DNA of 64,000 nucleotides from Hyperoodon ampullatus (GCA_949752795.1 OX457068.1:62561582-62625581), one strand, 5' to 3'; counted from the stretch's first letter, positions 21,401-29,726 are shown. Notes: generated by a model not told the origin, from the sequence alone. Translations and numbers: made by a program.

Positions 21401-24091
21401 AATCTTCCTTGGAGGATGGTTGAGTTAGTCAGGATGGAGAGAAATGGGCAGAATCAAGAGAATAGTTACAAAATACAATTGGCAAGCCTTAGTGACTGAC
21501 TAGATTTGAAAGGTGACTAAAAGTATGTCAAGGGTTTCTGGTTTGATCAAATACCTCTGGAATTAAGACCTCTTTATAAATTTTAAAAGACAAAAAATAA
21601 ATTTATGTTTGTGTAGGGAGGTTGCCCACAATGTGTCAATAAAATGAGCAATTGGGGACTTCCCTGGTGGCGCAGTGGTAAAGAATCCGCCTTACAATAC
21701 AGGGGATGCGGGTTCCATCCCTGGTCAAGGAACTAAGATCCCACATGCCACGGGGCAACTAAGCCCGTGCGCCACAACTACTGAGCTCGCAGGCCTCAAC
21801 TAGAGCCCACACGCCCTGGAGCCTGCACACCACAACCACAACTAGAAGAGAGAAAACCCACATGCCACAACTAGAGAGAAGCCTGCGCGCCGCAACGAAA
21901 AGATTCCACACGCCTCAGCAAAGATCCCACGTGTCGCAACTAAGACCTGACACAGCCAAAAAATAAATAATAAATAAATCTTTTAAAAAAAATAAAATAA
22001 AATGAGCAATTGGTTTTTCATGATGGATTTAAGTTTGATCTTTAATTTTTTATTTTAGAAAATCTGTTCTAAACAAATAACAGAGAATCCTCTTAACTGA
22101 CCATTTTTAAGTATTTATAACATTCTATCTATAGATACCCATAGATATGTAGAACAATTATTAAGCTACTGGACCGAGAATTAAGATTTTGGGCTTTAAC
22201 TTGAGTCTCTTACTAACTGCATGACTCTGGCTTATCATTTAATTTATCTAGGATTTAGTTTCATCATTCATTTTGAAAAAAAAAAAAACCCTACAGATTG
22301 AGAATTAAGATTCTGCTCTCGGGCTTCCCTGGTGGCGCAGTGGTTGAGAGTCCGCCTGCTGATGCAGGGGACACGGGTTTGTGCCCCGGTCCGGGAAGAT
22401 CCCACGTGCCGCGGAGCGGCTGGGCCCGTGAGCCATGGCCGCTAAGCCTGCGCGTCCGGAGCCTGTGCTCTGCAACGGGAGAGGCCACAGCAGTGAGAGG
22501 CCCGCGTACCGCAAAAAAAAAAAAAAAAAGATTCTGCTCTCTATAGATGGATGTTTACATGTTATACACTACTGTATTCTAGGTTCAGGGACCTTATGCA
22601 TGGCTAACCAATGGCTTTTTACTTCCTCCTCTATTTAGATAGTCCTTTACCAGCCCAATACAATGCAAAATTACTCCTCTTAAAAATGTTTCTGGGGCTT
22701 CCCTGGTGGCACAGTGGTTGAGAGTCCGCCTGCTGATGCAAGGGACACGGGTTCGTGCCCCGGTCCGGGAGGATCCCACGTGCCGCGGAGCGGCTGGGCC
22801 CGTGAGCCATGGCCGCTGGGCCTGCGCGTCCGGAGCCGGTGCTCCGCAGCGGGAGGAGCCACAACGGTGAGAGGCCTGCGTACCGCAAAAAAAAAAAATG
22901 TTTCTGAAATTAGTAGCAAAATGGCTTTCTCCCCAGAGTAATTCCTCACAGACCTGGGTACACGGATGCACATAACTCCACTACAGTTTTTTTTTAAGGC
23001 ATCATAATGAAAGGGATCTACATAAGTCATTTACAGCTTATTAAATATGGTAGCTTTGAACACCAGTCTCCTGCTAAAATCTTGTTCTCATGAGAAAATC
23101 CTATTTTCGGATCATTTTTAAGTTACACCTGCTCTGGAACATCACCTACTTGTAGGAAAGGAAATTTCCTGTATCTTTAATACCACCTTCATTATTTCCT
23201 TAATATAAATTCAGTTTCCGGTAAGCCAAAATTATATATGTCCAGCTATCCACGGGCAGCATTTAATCTGTTCACTGTAAAATAAATGTCATTTCAGAAA
23301 ACATAAGGGAACGAAATGAAAGCCCAGACTGCGCCTGAAAACAAGACAAATCAACTTTAAATCACACCAATACCACACGTTAGTATAATCCAGGAAACCC
23401 AGAAAATTCAGATCTGTCCCTGCTGTATGAGTCCCGCTCTGGTTTAATTTCTGGTCATTCATGCCCCATCATAAACAACCAGGATAATGAGAAATAAACA
23501 GCAGCAGCACCACTGTCATCTTGAATTTTTAAATTGAAAAGGCACATCACTACAGTCTGCTTTCTGTCTCTATCTGTAAAGCTCTTCCAAAGGATACATT
23601 CTTGAGTGGAGGAGGGGTCCCTTTCCTCTTTATGGGAAGAGGGACTGAAAACGTTCACAGATTATAAAGGAGAAAAAGAGAGTTAAAGATGAGACTGGGA
23701 AGAGAAAAGCTACTTCACGATAGGAATCTAGACCCGGGTGAGGAAAGTCAAGAAAGGAGCAGAAAAGGAAGAGCCTAGTGAGGTCACAGGAGGAAAAAGA
23801 AAAAAAAAGGGGCTCCTGACAAAGTCCGGTAGAGGAACGTGAAGGAGGAACAGAGGAACAAGCCTGGTGTCAACGGGTGGGGGGGTCAAATACGGGGAGG
23901 TGGGGACAGGGGATGAGAGGGGCTCAGGGGACGGGCAGAGTGGGCTGGAGAGGCCGAAGAGAAGAAAAAAGAGAGCGCACCTGCCAGGGCCTGGGGAGGA
24001 TAGGATGGGCGGGTTCCCTCACCTTGGTTTTAGTCCGGCTGGCCTTGGCCTTGGCCCTGGCCCGGCGCGGGGGCCTCACCGCCTCGGCCAT
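346..24091 (-). CDS. EPG5: EPG5, N-terminal part (8 coding exons, runs off the left edge)
   Basis: Ectopic P-granules autophagy protein 5 homologue. It is a large cytosolic tether, recruited by Rab7 to late endosomes and lysosomes, that binds LC3/GABARAP and helps the STX17-SNAP29-VAMP SNARE complex drive autophagosome-lysosome fusion. The coding join on the minus strand is 24091-24023, 10679-9735, 8434-8191, 6962-6826, 5927-5820, 4944-4871, 2968-2863, 460-346. This totals 1,798 bp, about 599 residues; the human protein is about 2,580. I recognise it by continuous similarity to remembered human EPG5, starting MAEAV and passing through the block around [20 protein letters not shown]. Every junction has GT-AG sites and matching phase. 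Residues 24-338 (exon 2) are largely low-complexity and acidic; from about residue 180 helical sequence begins. WTLV (552-555) and WILL (569-572) look like tandem LIR motifs. The remaining exons lie left of base 1. The gene looks intact as far as it is visible. Confidence 0.95.
1625..1750 (+). repeat. CHR-type SINE, short old copy
   Basis: It begins gggacttccctgg, has a degenerate tRNA-like head (ggttcaatcc as box B) and ends ggccaaaaaaaaa. A short direct repeat, caattt, flanks it. Divergent from the consensus, so an older subfamily. Confidence 0.8.
2187..2334 (-). repeat. CHR-type SINE, short copy
   Basis: Reverse orientation. The T-rich side is at 2187 and the head gccagggaattccc is at the right. 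It includes ccagggatcgaacccgg, the complement of box B. Imperfect flanking repeat aactggg(g)tttt. Confidence 0.8.
2610..2835 (+). repeat. MIR SINE
   Basis: It follows the MIR consensus: agcacaggctctg, then ttcctcatctctaaaagggggatgaaaac, then gggagaattaaatgggctaatac, then gcttagaac and cttggcacgta. Ancient mammal-wide tRNA-derived SINE. Confidence 0.8.
2863..2968 (-). CDS. EPG5: EPG5 coding exon 7 (carries first LIR-like motif)
   Basis: 106 bp, phase 2 in and phase 0 out, acceptor CCTTTAG, donor GTAAGT. It encodes [15 protein letters not shown], a Ser/Pro/Gly linker, then [12 protein letters not shown]. The WTLV at bases 2881-2892 (residues 552-555) fits the W-x-x-L/I/V LIR consensus and is followed by acidic residues. 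Confidence 0.93.
2969..4870. other. EPG5 intron 6, with L2-like relic at about 3520-4590
   Basis: 2969-3520 holds nothing recognised. About 3520-4590 is pyrimidine-rich on the plus strand and reads like an old LINE2 (agctcatccacctggaaccct; ctcccacctacagtgccctcc), but is too decayed for firm assignment. The plus-strand open frames at 3681-4019 and 4069-4584 lie in this relic and are not genes. Confidence 0.4.
4871..4944 (-). CDS. EPG5: EPG5 coding exon 6
   Basis: 74 bp, phase 0 in and phase 2 out, acceptor TTTCAG, donor GTAAGT (full consensus). It encodes [20 protein letters not shown] then MSPV, with the first two bases of a Lys codon completed by exon 7. Confidence 0.93.
4945..5819. other. 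EPG5 intron 5, nothing recognised
   Basis: Unique AT-rich sequence between exons 6 and 5. I see no repeat, RNA gene or additional exon. Confidence 0.55.
5820..5927 (-). CDS. EPG5: EPG5 coding exon 5
   Basis: 108 bp, exactly 36 codons, phase 0 at both ends, acceptor TTGTTTAG, donor GTATGA. It encodes [20 protein letters not shown] and on to AVPFIQ. It is too short to stand out as an open frame and was found by reading between GT-AG sites. Confidence 0.93.
5928..6825. other. EPG5 intron 4, nothing recognised
   Basis: AT-rich intronic sequence between exons 5 and 4 without a recognisable repeat. Confidence 0.55.
6826..6962 (-). CDS. EPG5: EPG5 coding exon 4
   Basis: 137 bp, phase 1 in and phase 0 out, acceptor TTTATAG, donor GTAAGG. 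It encodes [20 protein letters not shown] and continues to LLWLQKL, matching the human order of residues. The short open frame on the opposite strand here is a shadow. Confidence 0.93.
6963..8190. other. EPG5 intron 3 with one CHR SINE
   Basis: AT-rich. Apart from the CHR copy at 7362-7723 and a short (aata)n near 7042, nothing is recognised. Confidence 0.55.
7362..7723 (-). repeat. CHR SINE, full length, older subfamily
   Basis: Reverse orientation: T-rich/(attt)n tail at the left, then ggctgcgttgggtctttgttgctgcg, and the head ccaccaagaaagccc at the right. Target-site duplication aaggctaattt at 7351-7361 and 7724-7734. Confidence 0.92.
8191..8434 (-). CDS. EPG5: EPG5 coding exon 3
   Basis: 244 bp, phase 0 in and phase 1 out. 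Acceptor CTGCTAG, then GGT ATC (Gly-Ile-Cys-Ala-Asp-Gln). I placed the donor at GTGTGT after CCAAG rather than at the stronger-looking GTAAGT four bases downstream. Only this choice joins in frame to exon 4, forming an Ala codon and then Ser-Lys-Gln as in human. It encodes the helical stretch with [20 protein letters not shown]. Confidence 0.92.
8435..9734. other. EPG5 intron 2 with a TG/CG microsatellite
   Basis: 8750-9200 is pyrimidine-rich and may be an old LINE2 remnant. 9310-9345 is an alternating purine-pyrimidine run (gtgtgtgcgcgtgcgcgtgtgtg) capable of forming Z-DNA. Otherwise nothing is recognised. Confidence 0.5.
9735..10679 (-). CDS. EPG5: EPG5 coding exon 2 (large exon)
   Basis: 945 bp, 315 codons, phase 0 at both ends, with acceptor TTTTTAG and donor GTATAT. 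It encodes residues 24-338. The first two thirds are acidic and Ser/Glu-rich and probably disordered. Two LYPxL pentapeptides, LYPQL (residues 217-221, bases 10086-10100) and LYPEL (244-248, bases 10005-10019), precede the conserved helical segment [18 protein letters not shown]. The open frame continues past the donor for only one more codon (TAT) before stopping in the intron, which supports this exon end. Confidence 0.96.
11030..11945 (+). repeat. Old L1 (L1M-type) 3' end
   Basis: The run from gttaatttgttggttgtgataaatg through atgctggatgaaaggcatatggaactctctgtattatacctgcaactt matches the 3'UTR pattern of old mammalian L1 subfamilies. The left boundary is uncertain. No open frame survives. 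Confidence 0.6.
12170..12513 (-). repeat. CHR SINE, full length, older subfamily
   Basis: Reverse orientation, from the T-run with ggctgtgttgggttttcgttgc to the head ccaccggggaagttccc. Imperfect duplication cact(a/g)t(a)aaattt on both sides. Confidence 0.9.
13546..14018 (-). repeat. L1 3' end(s), reverse orientation
   Basis: T-rich start, then tctttattggagtataattgctttacaatgg, the reverse complement of a cetartiodactyl L1 3'UTR. A second shorter copy of the same end restarts after a T-run at 13951-13960. Paired in inverted orientation with 14019-14602. Confidence 0.8.
14019..14602 (+). repeat. L1 3' end, forward orientation
   Basis: It carries the last part of ORF2 (VHQQMNG-type region, then [20 protein letters not shown]) and the 3'UTR ending ctgattcactttgttataaagcag. 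The target copy agaaataaactctt follows it. Confidence 0.85.
15096..15306 (+). repeat. CHR SINE, young cetacean subfamily
   Basis: Near-consensus young copy: gggcttccctggtggcgcag at the start, gcgtaccgc plus A-rich tail at the end. It sits inside the old L1 and is flanked by the duplicate aaaaatgggca (15085-15095 and about 15307-15318). Confidence 0.95.
18490..20016 (+). repeat. LINE2 (L2) 3' portion
   Basis: Recognisable L2 landmarks in order: tcctaaactgaattcctgatctgcc, tccaagccaccatcacctcctgcctgg, aatggcctacaaggccctacacgacctgg, and the 3' end tagaatgcaagctacgtt ... gtgggtgatcgatgagtgtttattcaa. Split by a CHR SINE at 19407-19737. The open frame 19180-19542 is L2 plus SINE, not a gene. Confidence 0.85.
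19407..19737 (+). repeat. CHR SINE, full length, older subfamily
   Basis: It starts ggacttcctggtggagcag, then ccacaactactgaggctgcgctctagagcc, and ends in an (aaat)n tail. Duplication aaaatcacaaccc at 19394-19406 and 19740-19752. Confidence 0.95.
21656..21996 (+). repeat. CHR SINE, full length
   Basis: ggacttccctggtggcgcag head and (aaat)n tail. Flanked by the 17-bp duplicate ataaaatgagcaattgg on each side, a relatively clean insertion. Confidence 0.95.
22321..22528 (+). repeat. CHR SINE, young cetacean subfamily
   Basis: gggcttccctggtggcgcag head, gcgtaccgc and 17 A tail. Perfect duplicate agattctgctctc on each side (22308-22320 and 22529-22541). Confidence 0.96.
22695..22898 (+). repeat. 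CHR SINE, young cetacean subfamily
   Basis: Same subfamily and orientation as the copy ending at 22528, only about 165 bp away. Duplicate aaaatgtttctg on each side. The overlapping open frames are SINE-derived. Confidence 0.96.
24023..24091 (-). CDS. EPG5: EPG5 coding exon 1
   Basis: 69 bp, 23 codons. The ATG is at 24091-24089 inside the CpG island, and the donor after the last AAG codon reads GTGAGG. The peptide is very basic ([23 protein letters not shown]). It appears two residues longer than human EPG5 as I remember it, because of an extra Ala-Arg/Lys pair. The start context has T at -3 and G at +4, so it is only moderate. No in-frame upstream ATG is needed: the frame extends upstream only from a TTG at 24130. 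Confidence 0.93.
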
Positions 24092-24174
24092 AGACCCTGC
24101 GCTGGCAACGTCGCCGCTTGTTTTTGTCAAAACTCTGCGCTTTCCACAACCTGCCCAGTTCCGGCCTCCGTACT

Positions 24175-24184
24175 GTCACGTGAT
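24175..24184. promoter_or_regulatory. CLEAR-type E-box (GTCACGTGAT)
   Basis: It matches the CLEAR consensus GTCACGTGAC bound by TFEB/TFE3/MITF at nine of ten positions, with the CACGTG core intact. It sits about 84 bp upstream of the EPG5 ATG, in the position typical of CLEAR sites in lysosome and autophagy genes. USF or MYC/MAX could also bind. Confidence 0.65.
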
Positions 24185-24479
24185 CGAATCTCCACCACTC
24201 CCGGGGGAGGGGCGGCAACTCGGAGCCTCTACCGGCAGCAAAGTAGGACAAACCACTCCGGGAGCCTTTTCCACTGGAGGATGGTGGCCCCGCCCCCTTA
24301 CATCCAGGCCCCACCCCCTGACCCGGCAGGCGCGACTGGCTCCGGCCACGCTCGCCAATGGCTTGGGGTCGTCTTGGTTCTCGGCGTTACTTCCCGAGCT
24401 GGGATCACTTCCTTCTCGCTGGCTCCGCCGAGCTGCACTCGGTCTAGGCTCCGGGAGCGCTCGCACACCTCACCCACGT

Positions 24480-25430
24480 TGACTTAAAGGAGTCCGGGGA
24501 GAGTGCTTGTCAGTCTTGTTTTGACCCTTAGATCACCAGGACCAGTCAACCTCAATCTCTGTTTTGCGCTCAAGAGCTTTGATGCCTATACAGTTATGCG
24601 CTTCAGTTTCATCCTGTGTAAAGGGGAAAGATGATACTTGCCTTTTCCAGTATAATGAAGATTAAATGGACTAATCGTCAAAGGTGCCTGGTAGCCGCGA
24701 GCGTATCTGTAAATGGTAGTTACTTTCATACTGTCCAAATTCCCAGGCAGCAAAGAGACATCTGCGCCCAAGAGGGCAGACAAAGAAGCAAAAAGGCAAG
24801 ACCAATAAAAGTATTTTTCATGTAGATTTTACACACCTTCATTTAAAAATTCCAGATGTGAAAACTTGGCTCCATCTCCCTTTCCCAGCTCTACAATTTT
24901 TTTTTCCAAAACACTTAGTACCTCTTAAAATACTATTATAATTTGCTTTTATGTTTTTGTCTGTCAATCTGGCCAGAATGTGAGATCCTTAAGGGCAGGG
25001 GTCTTTGTTTTGTTCCCTGAGGCATCCCAAGAGCCTTCTAGAACACTAGCCTGTAAGTGGTAGGCTCAATAAATTTTTGATGAATCAAATGTATGTGAGT
25101 TTTGTCTGATGGTGGGATAAAATAGTTGAGATGGAGGGGGGCCAGCAGGGAGACTATCCAAGAATAAGACATGAAAAATGGAAAGGACTTCAGAGATGGA
25201 GTCTTCACGGTGCCTTATTTATGAGCTAACTGAGCATATAAAATACAGCTGTAAGCAGATAGGGTAGGGGGCGTCCCCCAGAGAAAGAGAACCAGGCATG
25301 GCTTACTTGACAGAGCCATTTTATTTTTTTAAACTTTTATATCAACTTCTTTTTGCGCGGGGGGGGGCGGGGGGGTAACTTAATCAGCATTATACTTTAT
25401 TCACGTTTTTTAGAGAACCTATTTTAGGCC
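24480..25430. other. Intergenic, upstream of EPG5
   Basis: 24595-24720 resembles a MIR and 24850-25090 the 3' end of an L2 (gagatccttaagggcaggggtctttg ... ggctcaataaatttttgatgaa). 25355-25375 is a G-run (nine G, C, seven G). The rest is unassigned. Confidence 0.5.
24850..25090 (+). repeat. LINE2 3' end
   Basis: The typical L2 terminus is visible: aatgtgagatccttaagggcagggg, tgttccctgaggcatcc, gtgg(t)aggctcaataaatttttgatgaatc. Confidence 0.7.
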
Positions 25431-25434
25431 TAAC

Positions 25435-25990
25435 CCATTTTGTAATGTAAGCCTGGCCACAGTGCTTGCCTTTGATCAGGTCTCAGTAGTAATGATCTAA
25501 GGGAACAAAAGAACAAAGGACTGTTATCAGGCAAGAAAAGTAACAATAGCACAGGTAACAAATCAGCTGTAAAGACTCCCAGTTCTGTTTCAAAGGTAAA
25601 GATAAGCCTGAAGCACTTTCTTCAGCTGTTTTGCAGAATTTAAACACCCCCCAACCCGGGCCCCAGCGCTCAACAACCAGTTCAACTGGAACCTAAGTGA
25701 TGATGATGTTGACGTTTTCTGACCCTTCTCACTTCAGTCACCTAAAGCTTGGAATCTGTTTACTTTTGCCCCAATTTAATGTTGAATTCTCCTCAAGCCC
25801 CTTCCTGAATATCCCTTAGCTTAAAATTTCCACAGTTTTTCTGTTTGGGGAGACACTGCTTTGGGAAAGTTCCCCAGTGTTCTCCTTACTGGCTGCAAGT
25901 AATAAATCCTTCTGTCTCCTGATCTCTGGCTTGCGTGTCTTTTGGCTCGACACCCACCAAGAGGCAAACCCAGTTTTCCAGTAACACAGT
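25435..25990 (+). mobile_element. Probable solo LTR, ERV1 (gamma-like)
   Basis: The right part has the layout of a retroviral R-U5: a polyadenylation signal in caagtaataaatccttctgtc, then U5-like ctcgacacccaccaagaggc and a terminus near ccagtaacaca. The U3-like part upstream is unassigned. No viral coding sequence follows. The 5' boundary is a guess. Confidence 0.45.
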
Positions 25991-26079
25991 TTCACGTATT
26001 TTGATCCCAAATCCTCAACAACAACAAAATAGTTATCCAGCTACTCAGGTTACTGAACCAAACTTGGGTCTGCTCACCC

Positions 26080-26830
26080 AACACACAGCAAAGCCAATCT
26101 ACTGACACCCAGTTGTGGTGAAGGTAGGTACAGTGTTTATTGCAGGGCCAAACAAGGAGAACAGGCAGCTCATGCTCAAAAGACCCAAAATCCCCAATGA
26201 CTTTTAGGGGAGGGTTTTTTTTTTAATATAAATTTATTTTATTTATTTATTTATTTTGGCTATGTTGGGTCTTCGTTGCCACACGCAGGCTCTCTCTAGT
26301 TGTGGCAAGCAGGGCTACTCTTGGTTGCAGTGCACGGGCTTCTCATTGAGATGGCTTCTTTTGTTGTGGAGCATGGGCTCTAGGCGTGCAGGCTTCAGTA
26401 GTTGTGGCTCGTGGGCTCTAGAGCACAGGTTCAGTAGTTGTGGCACACAGGCTTAGTTGCTCCGCAGCATGTGGGATCTTCCCAGACCAGGGCTCGAACC
26501 CCTGTCCCCTGCACTGGCAGGCAGATTCCTAACCACTGTGCCACCAGGGAAGTCCTAGGGGAGGGTTTTTTAAAACAGTGTGAGGGTACATGATCAGTAC
26601 ATGCTCAATTCTCTGATTGGTTGATGGTGAGGTAACAAGGTGATGTTGTCTCAGGCATCTTAATTATCAGTTTTCTGGTTCCAGCTGGTCTGGGGTCTCC
26701 ATGCTGGTGGTCAGCATGCAGTCACCATCTTCCATCTGGTGGGGGTTTTAGTGTCTGTAAAACAACTCAAGGATATGGCCTCAGCCTTGTCTTGCTAGGC
26801 TGCTTCCCTTTGTTTTTACAGTTTTTCACT
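26080..26830 (-). mobile_element. Probable LTR, reverse orientation, split by a CHR SINE
   Basis: It contains the reverse-complement polyadenylation signal tttatt in gtacagtgtttattgcagg and a promoter-like CCAAT pair (gattggttgatggtgagg) further right, the order expected of an LTR read on the minus strand. Family not assigned. It points toward EPG5. Confidence 0.4.
26218..26556 (-). repeat. CHR SINE, full length, older subfamily
   Basis: Reverse orientation, T-rich left end, head ccaccagggaagtcc at the right. Duplicate taggggagggttttt on both sides. Confidence 0.93.
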
Positions 26831-27780
26831 TCTCTGATTAAATTTGCTCTTTGAAACTCAGGGAAGGCTTAGGAGGCTAAAGTTTTTCTACAAACAAAGG
26901 CAGGAGACACTGGGGAAGGGGGGAAGGAGGAGGTTCTGTTCCCAGGAAAACCCCACAGGGTTCTCCTTGATTTCACTCAGAATGTACCTGCATTTTGTAT
27001 ACCCTGGTATGTGTGTGCATATAAATGTATATAAGATTATCATGAGCAAGACTTGGCAAATATGAACAAAGTCTTTATACCACCATTACTATCCATAACC
27101 TTTCCTGGTATTTTTCCCAGTCTGGAATACTCTCTCGGGCCTATACCAATTCAAATCCTTTTTGGCCTTCAAAGTTCTTCATGTGCCAGTCACTACTTAG
27201 CAAAACAGAATTGGCCCTACCTCCACTTCCCATGGTTTACAGCTTAGTTGAGATGCAGACACAATGGATAGATAAGTTGCAATAAATATCACAGCCTATG
27301 GGGAAAAGGAGGCATACTTTATAAACAGAAATTGTTAAACCTTAGCAGAATAGTGTAAATAGTTAGGTTTATTGTTCAGTTTGGGGAAAAGAAGAAATTT
27401 AAATATATTAAATTTAATACTGTAGTTTAAAACATTTGATGGAATCTAAGTTGTAAATGGAATCGATTGTTTAAGGAGGTTTGGTCTATTGAATTTGAGT
27501 TGACCAAATGTTAAAGATCCCCCTCGAAAGTGGTTATTTAAATTTATAAATAGAATGTTGAGATTTATAAAGTTGAAGACTTAAGAAAAGCTAAATTTTA
27601 AAATGTGTATGACTTTAATAAATTGAAGATTAATTTTAAAATAATTCAAAAGATTAATTTCAGAAAAACAAAGTAATGACAGATGTCTTTTCTATACATA
27701 AATTCTATCTGCAGAAACTCTAAAAAAATTCACAGTGTCAGCAAGCAGGGTTAAGCACTGGCTAATTAGCAGTGAAGGGC
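26830..27780. other. Intergenic, nothing recognised
   Basis: AT-rich sequence without a clear repeat family. 27260-27680 is especially AT-rich. The short open frames here have no recognisable product. Confidence 0.5.
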
Positions 27781-27789
27781 TTGCTACTA

Positions 27790-28035
27790 CTGAGCCCTGG
27801 GCAGTAATAGTCAGCATTTCCTGAGCCCTCACTATCAGCCAAAAACTGTTCTGAGTACTTTTCACATAATGACTAATTTGATTCTCATAACAACCCTACA
27901 AGGTCAATAATTTCATTGTTCTCATATTACAGACCAGGACAAAGACTCAGAGAGGTTGAATTATTTGCCTAAGCTCACACAGACAATAAATGGTGGAGCC
28001 AGGATTTGAACCAATGCAGTTGTACAGTATAAATG
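27790..28035 (-). repeat. MIR SINE
   Basis: Reads as the reverse complement of MIR: tttgattctcataacaaccctacaagg, then gactcagagaggttgaattatttgcctaagctcacacag, then gagccaggatttgaacc. Confidence 0.85.
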
Positions 28036-28148
28036 GGCTTTTAAGATAGGAAGGCCATGTTTACTTTCTCCATGTTTACAATACTTTATACTCATACACT
28101 GGGGCCAAGATGAATATCAGAAATATTTCATTTAAAAGTTACTGGATT

Positions 28149-28410
28149 GGGACTTCCCTGGTGGTCCAATGGTTAAGAATCCACCTTCCAATGCAGGGGA
28201 CATGAGTTCGATCCCTGGTCGGGGCACTAAGATCCCATATGCTGCAGGGCAACTAAGCCCATGCACTTTAGAGCCCACACGCCACAACTACTGAGCCCAT
28301 GCGCTCTGAAGCCTGCACACCACAACTAGAGAGAAGCCCACACGCCCCAACGAACGATCCTGCATGCCGCAACTAAGACCTGATGCAGCTAAATAAATAA
28401 ATATTTTTTA
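28149..28410 (+). repeat. CHR SINE
   Basis: Head gggacttccctggtggtcc and (aaat)n tail, with an internal deletion compared with longer copies. Duplicate agttactggatt on both sides. Confidence 0.93.
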
Positions 28411-28690
28411 TAGTTACTGGATTATTCATAAAAATCACAGTGCCGACTTTTGGGGATTTGGTTTACATAATTTTTCTTTCCTTCAAACATTTCTATGATA
28501 CTTTTTATAATATTCTTAAGTGTGTCTGCAAACAACATAGAAGTACACATGATAAAAAGTTAAAACTTCTCTCCCTACTGTTAGCCATTGTTAACAGTTC
28601 AGTGTGCACCCTTTCAGACTTTTCCTACCCATGTACAAATATCACACGCTTACATACTCAGTGTCTATGTATAGATTGCCTGTGTCCTTT

Positions 28691-28997
28691 TTTTTTTAAT
28701 TAATTTATTTATTTTGCTGCGTTGTGTCTTCATTGCTGCACGCGGGCTTTGTCTTGTTACAGTGAGCGGGGGCTACTCCTTTGCAGCGCGCAGGCTTCTC
28801 ATTGCAGTGGCCTCTCTTGTTGCAGAGCACGGGCTCTAGGCGCGCAGGCTTCAGTAGTTGTGGTGCGTGGGCTCAGTATTTGGGGTACACAGGCTTTGTT
28901 GCTCCGCAGCATGTGGGATCTTCCCAGACCAAGGCTCGAACCTGTGTCCCCTGCATTGGCAGGCAGATTCTTAACCATTGCACCACCAGGGAAGTCC
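28691..28997 (-). repeat. CHR SINE, older subfamily
   Basis: Reverse orientation, T-rich left end, head ccaccagggaagtccc right. Duplicate gcctgtgtcctttt on both sides. The overlapping plus-strand open frames are SINE-derived. Confidence 0.94.
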
Positions 28998-29013
28998 CTG
29001 CCTGTGTCCTTTT

Positions 29014-29726
29014 AATTCGTAAAATCTTGGAGAGAGTTCCTTGTAAAGACAGATAACTCTAACTTCATTTTTCCCTTAATTAATTAAATATTCCATAACT
29101 TTATTTAAACAGACTTCTGAGGCCAATAAATTTTTTCCAGTTCTTCACTATTTGAAAACAATGCTTACAAGTGACCATACTTACACATTTTTGTGCATCA
29201 GTACATCTATAAGATGGATGCCTAGGTGAGAAATTGCTGATCAGAAAGACATTCTCATTTAAAATTTTATTAAATATTTACCAAATTTCCCTCCAATGGG
29301 TTATTAATTTTCACTGCAGCTTTAAGAATTTAAAATAATTTTTAATCTCCTAAGAAAAATCAAAATAAATTAAAAACAAGAACCAGGCATTCATAAAAAG
29401 AGTATAATTCACGTATTATATTATGGCATTCCAAAATTTAATATGACTGTCATTCCTAAATCAGTCAGAATCTAGAACAGTGTTTGCCATAACAGGGGTA
29501 AAAACCCCTTGGGTAAACCTTTCTTAAACTTCCTTACAAAATTAGATTCCAGAGTCTCTGTTGCCATCTGGTGGCAATTCTCTATTGGGGACCCCTCCTC
29601 TGACAAGATTTCAGAGAAGTGGTTCTTTCTAAAACAATTACTTCCTGTATGTCACTCTGTACAAGACATTAATTATTTCATCATTCATGATTACTAAATG
29701 CATTTTTATTATAAATAAATCATGTT
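29014..29726. other. Intergenic, nothing recognised
   Basis: AT-rich sequence between two CHR SINEs. No gene, RNA or clear repeat seen. Confidence 0.5.

Larger units (their letters stand above)
10680..24022. other. EPG5: EPG5 intron 1 (13.3 kb), repeat-rich
   Basis: Separates the CpG-island exon 1 from the large exon 2. Repeats inside are listed separately. Stretches where I see nothing: 12516-13085, 15545-16550, 17060-18480, 20020-20840, 21400-21640, 22015-22300 and 22905-23860. 16550-17060 and 20840-21400 read like very old LINE relics (for instance ggcaatgggaaatctttgaaaggcc), without firm family. Confidence 0.6.
23990..24480 (-). promoter_or_regulatory. EPG5: CpG-island promoter of EPG5
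   Basis: This block is GC- and CpG-rich against AT-rich flanks and contains the EPG5 start codon. Upstream of the ATG (higher coordinates) there is a palindromic E-box at 24175-24184, a CCCCGCCCC GC-box near 24290, a CCACCCC box near 24311 and a CCAAT box at 24355-24359. I see no TATA box, as expected of a housekeeping autophagy gene. The transcription start cannot be fixed from sequence alone. Long open frames on both strands here are by-products of the GC content. Confidence 0.8.

Noticed and set aside
22291..22971. Several open frames with [19 protein letters not shown] and [14 protein letters not shown] peptides, also at 15018-15439, 28722-29056, 58612-58945, 61025-61428 and 62502-62766
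   Set aside because: They recur at every CHR SINE and are translations of the SINE, not a protein family.
24089..24130. Upstream start at TTG 24130 for EPG5
   Set aside because: Not an ATG, and human EPG5 begins at the internal MAEAV.
23867..24487. Two overlapping open frames of over 200 codons on the plus strand at the CpG island
   Set aside because: They lie antisense over EPG5 exon 1 and its promoter, overlap each other in different frames, and have Arg/Gly/Pro-rich translations typical of GC-rich DNA without stops.
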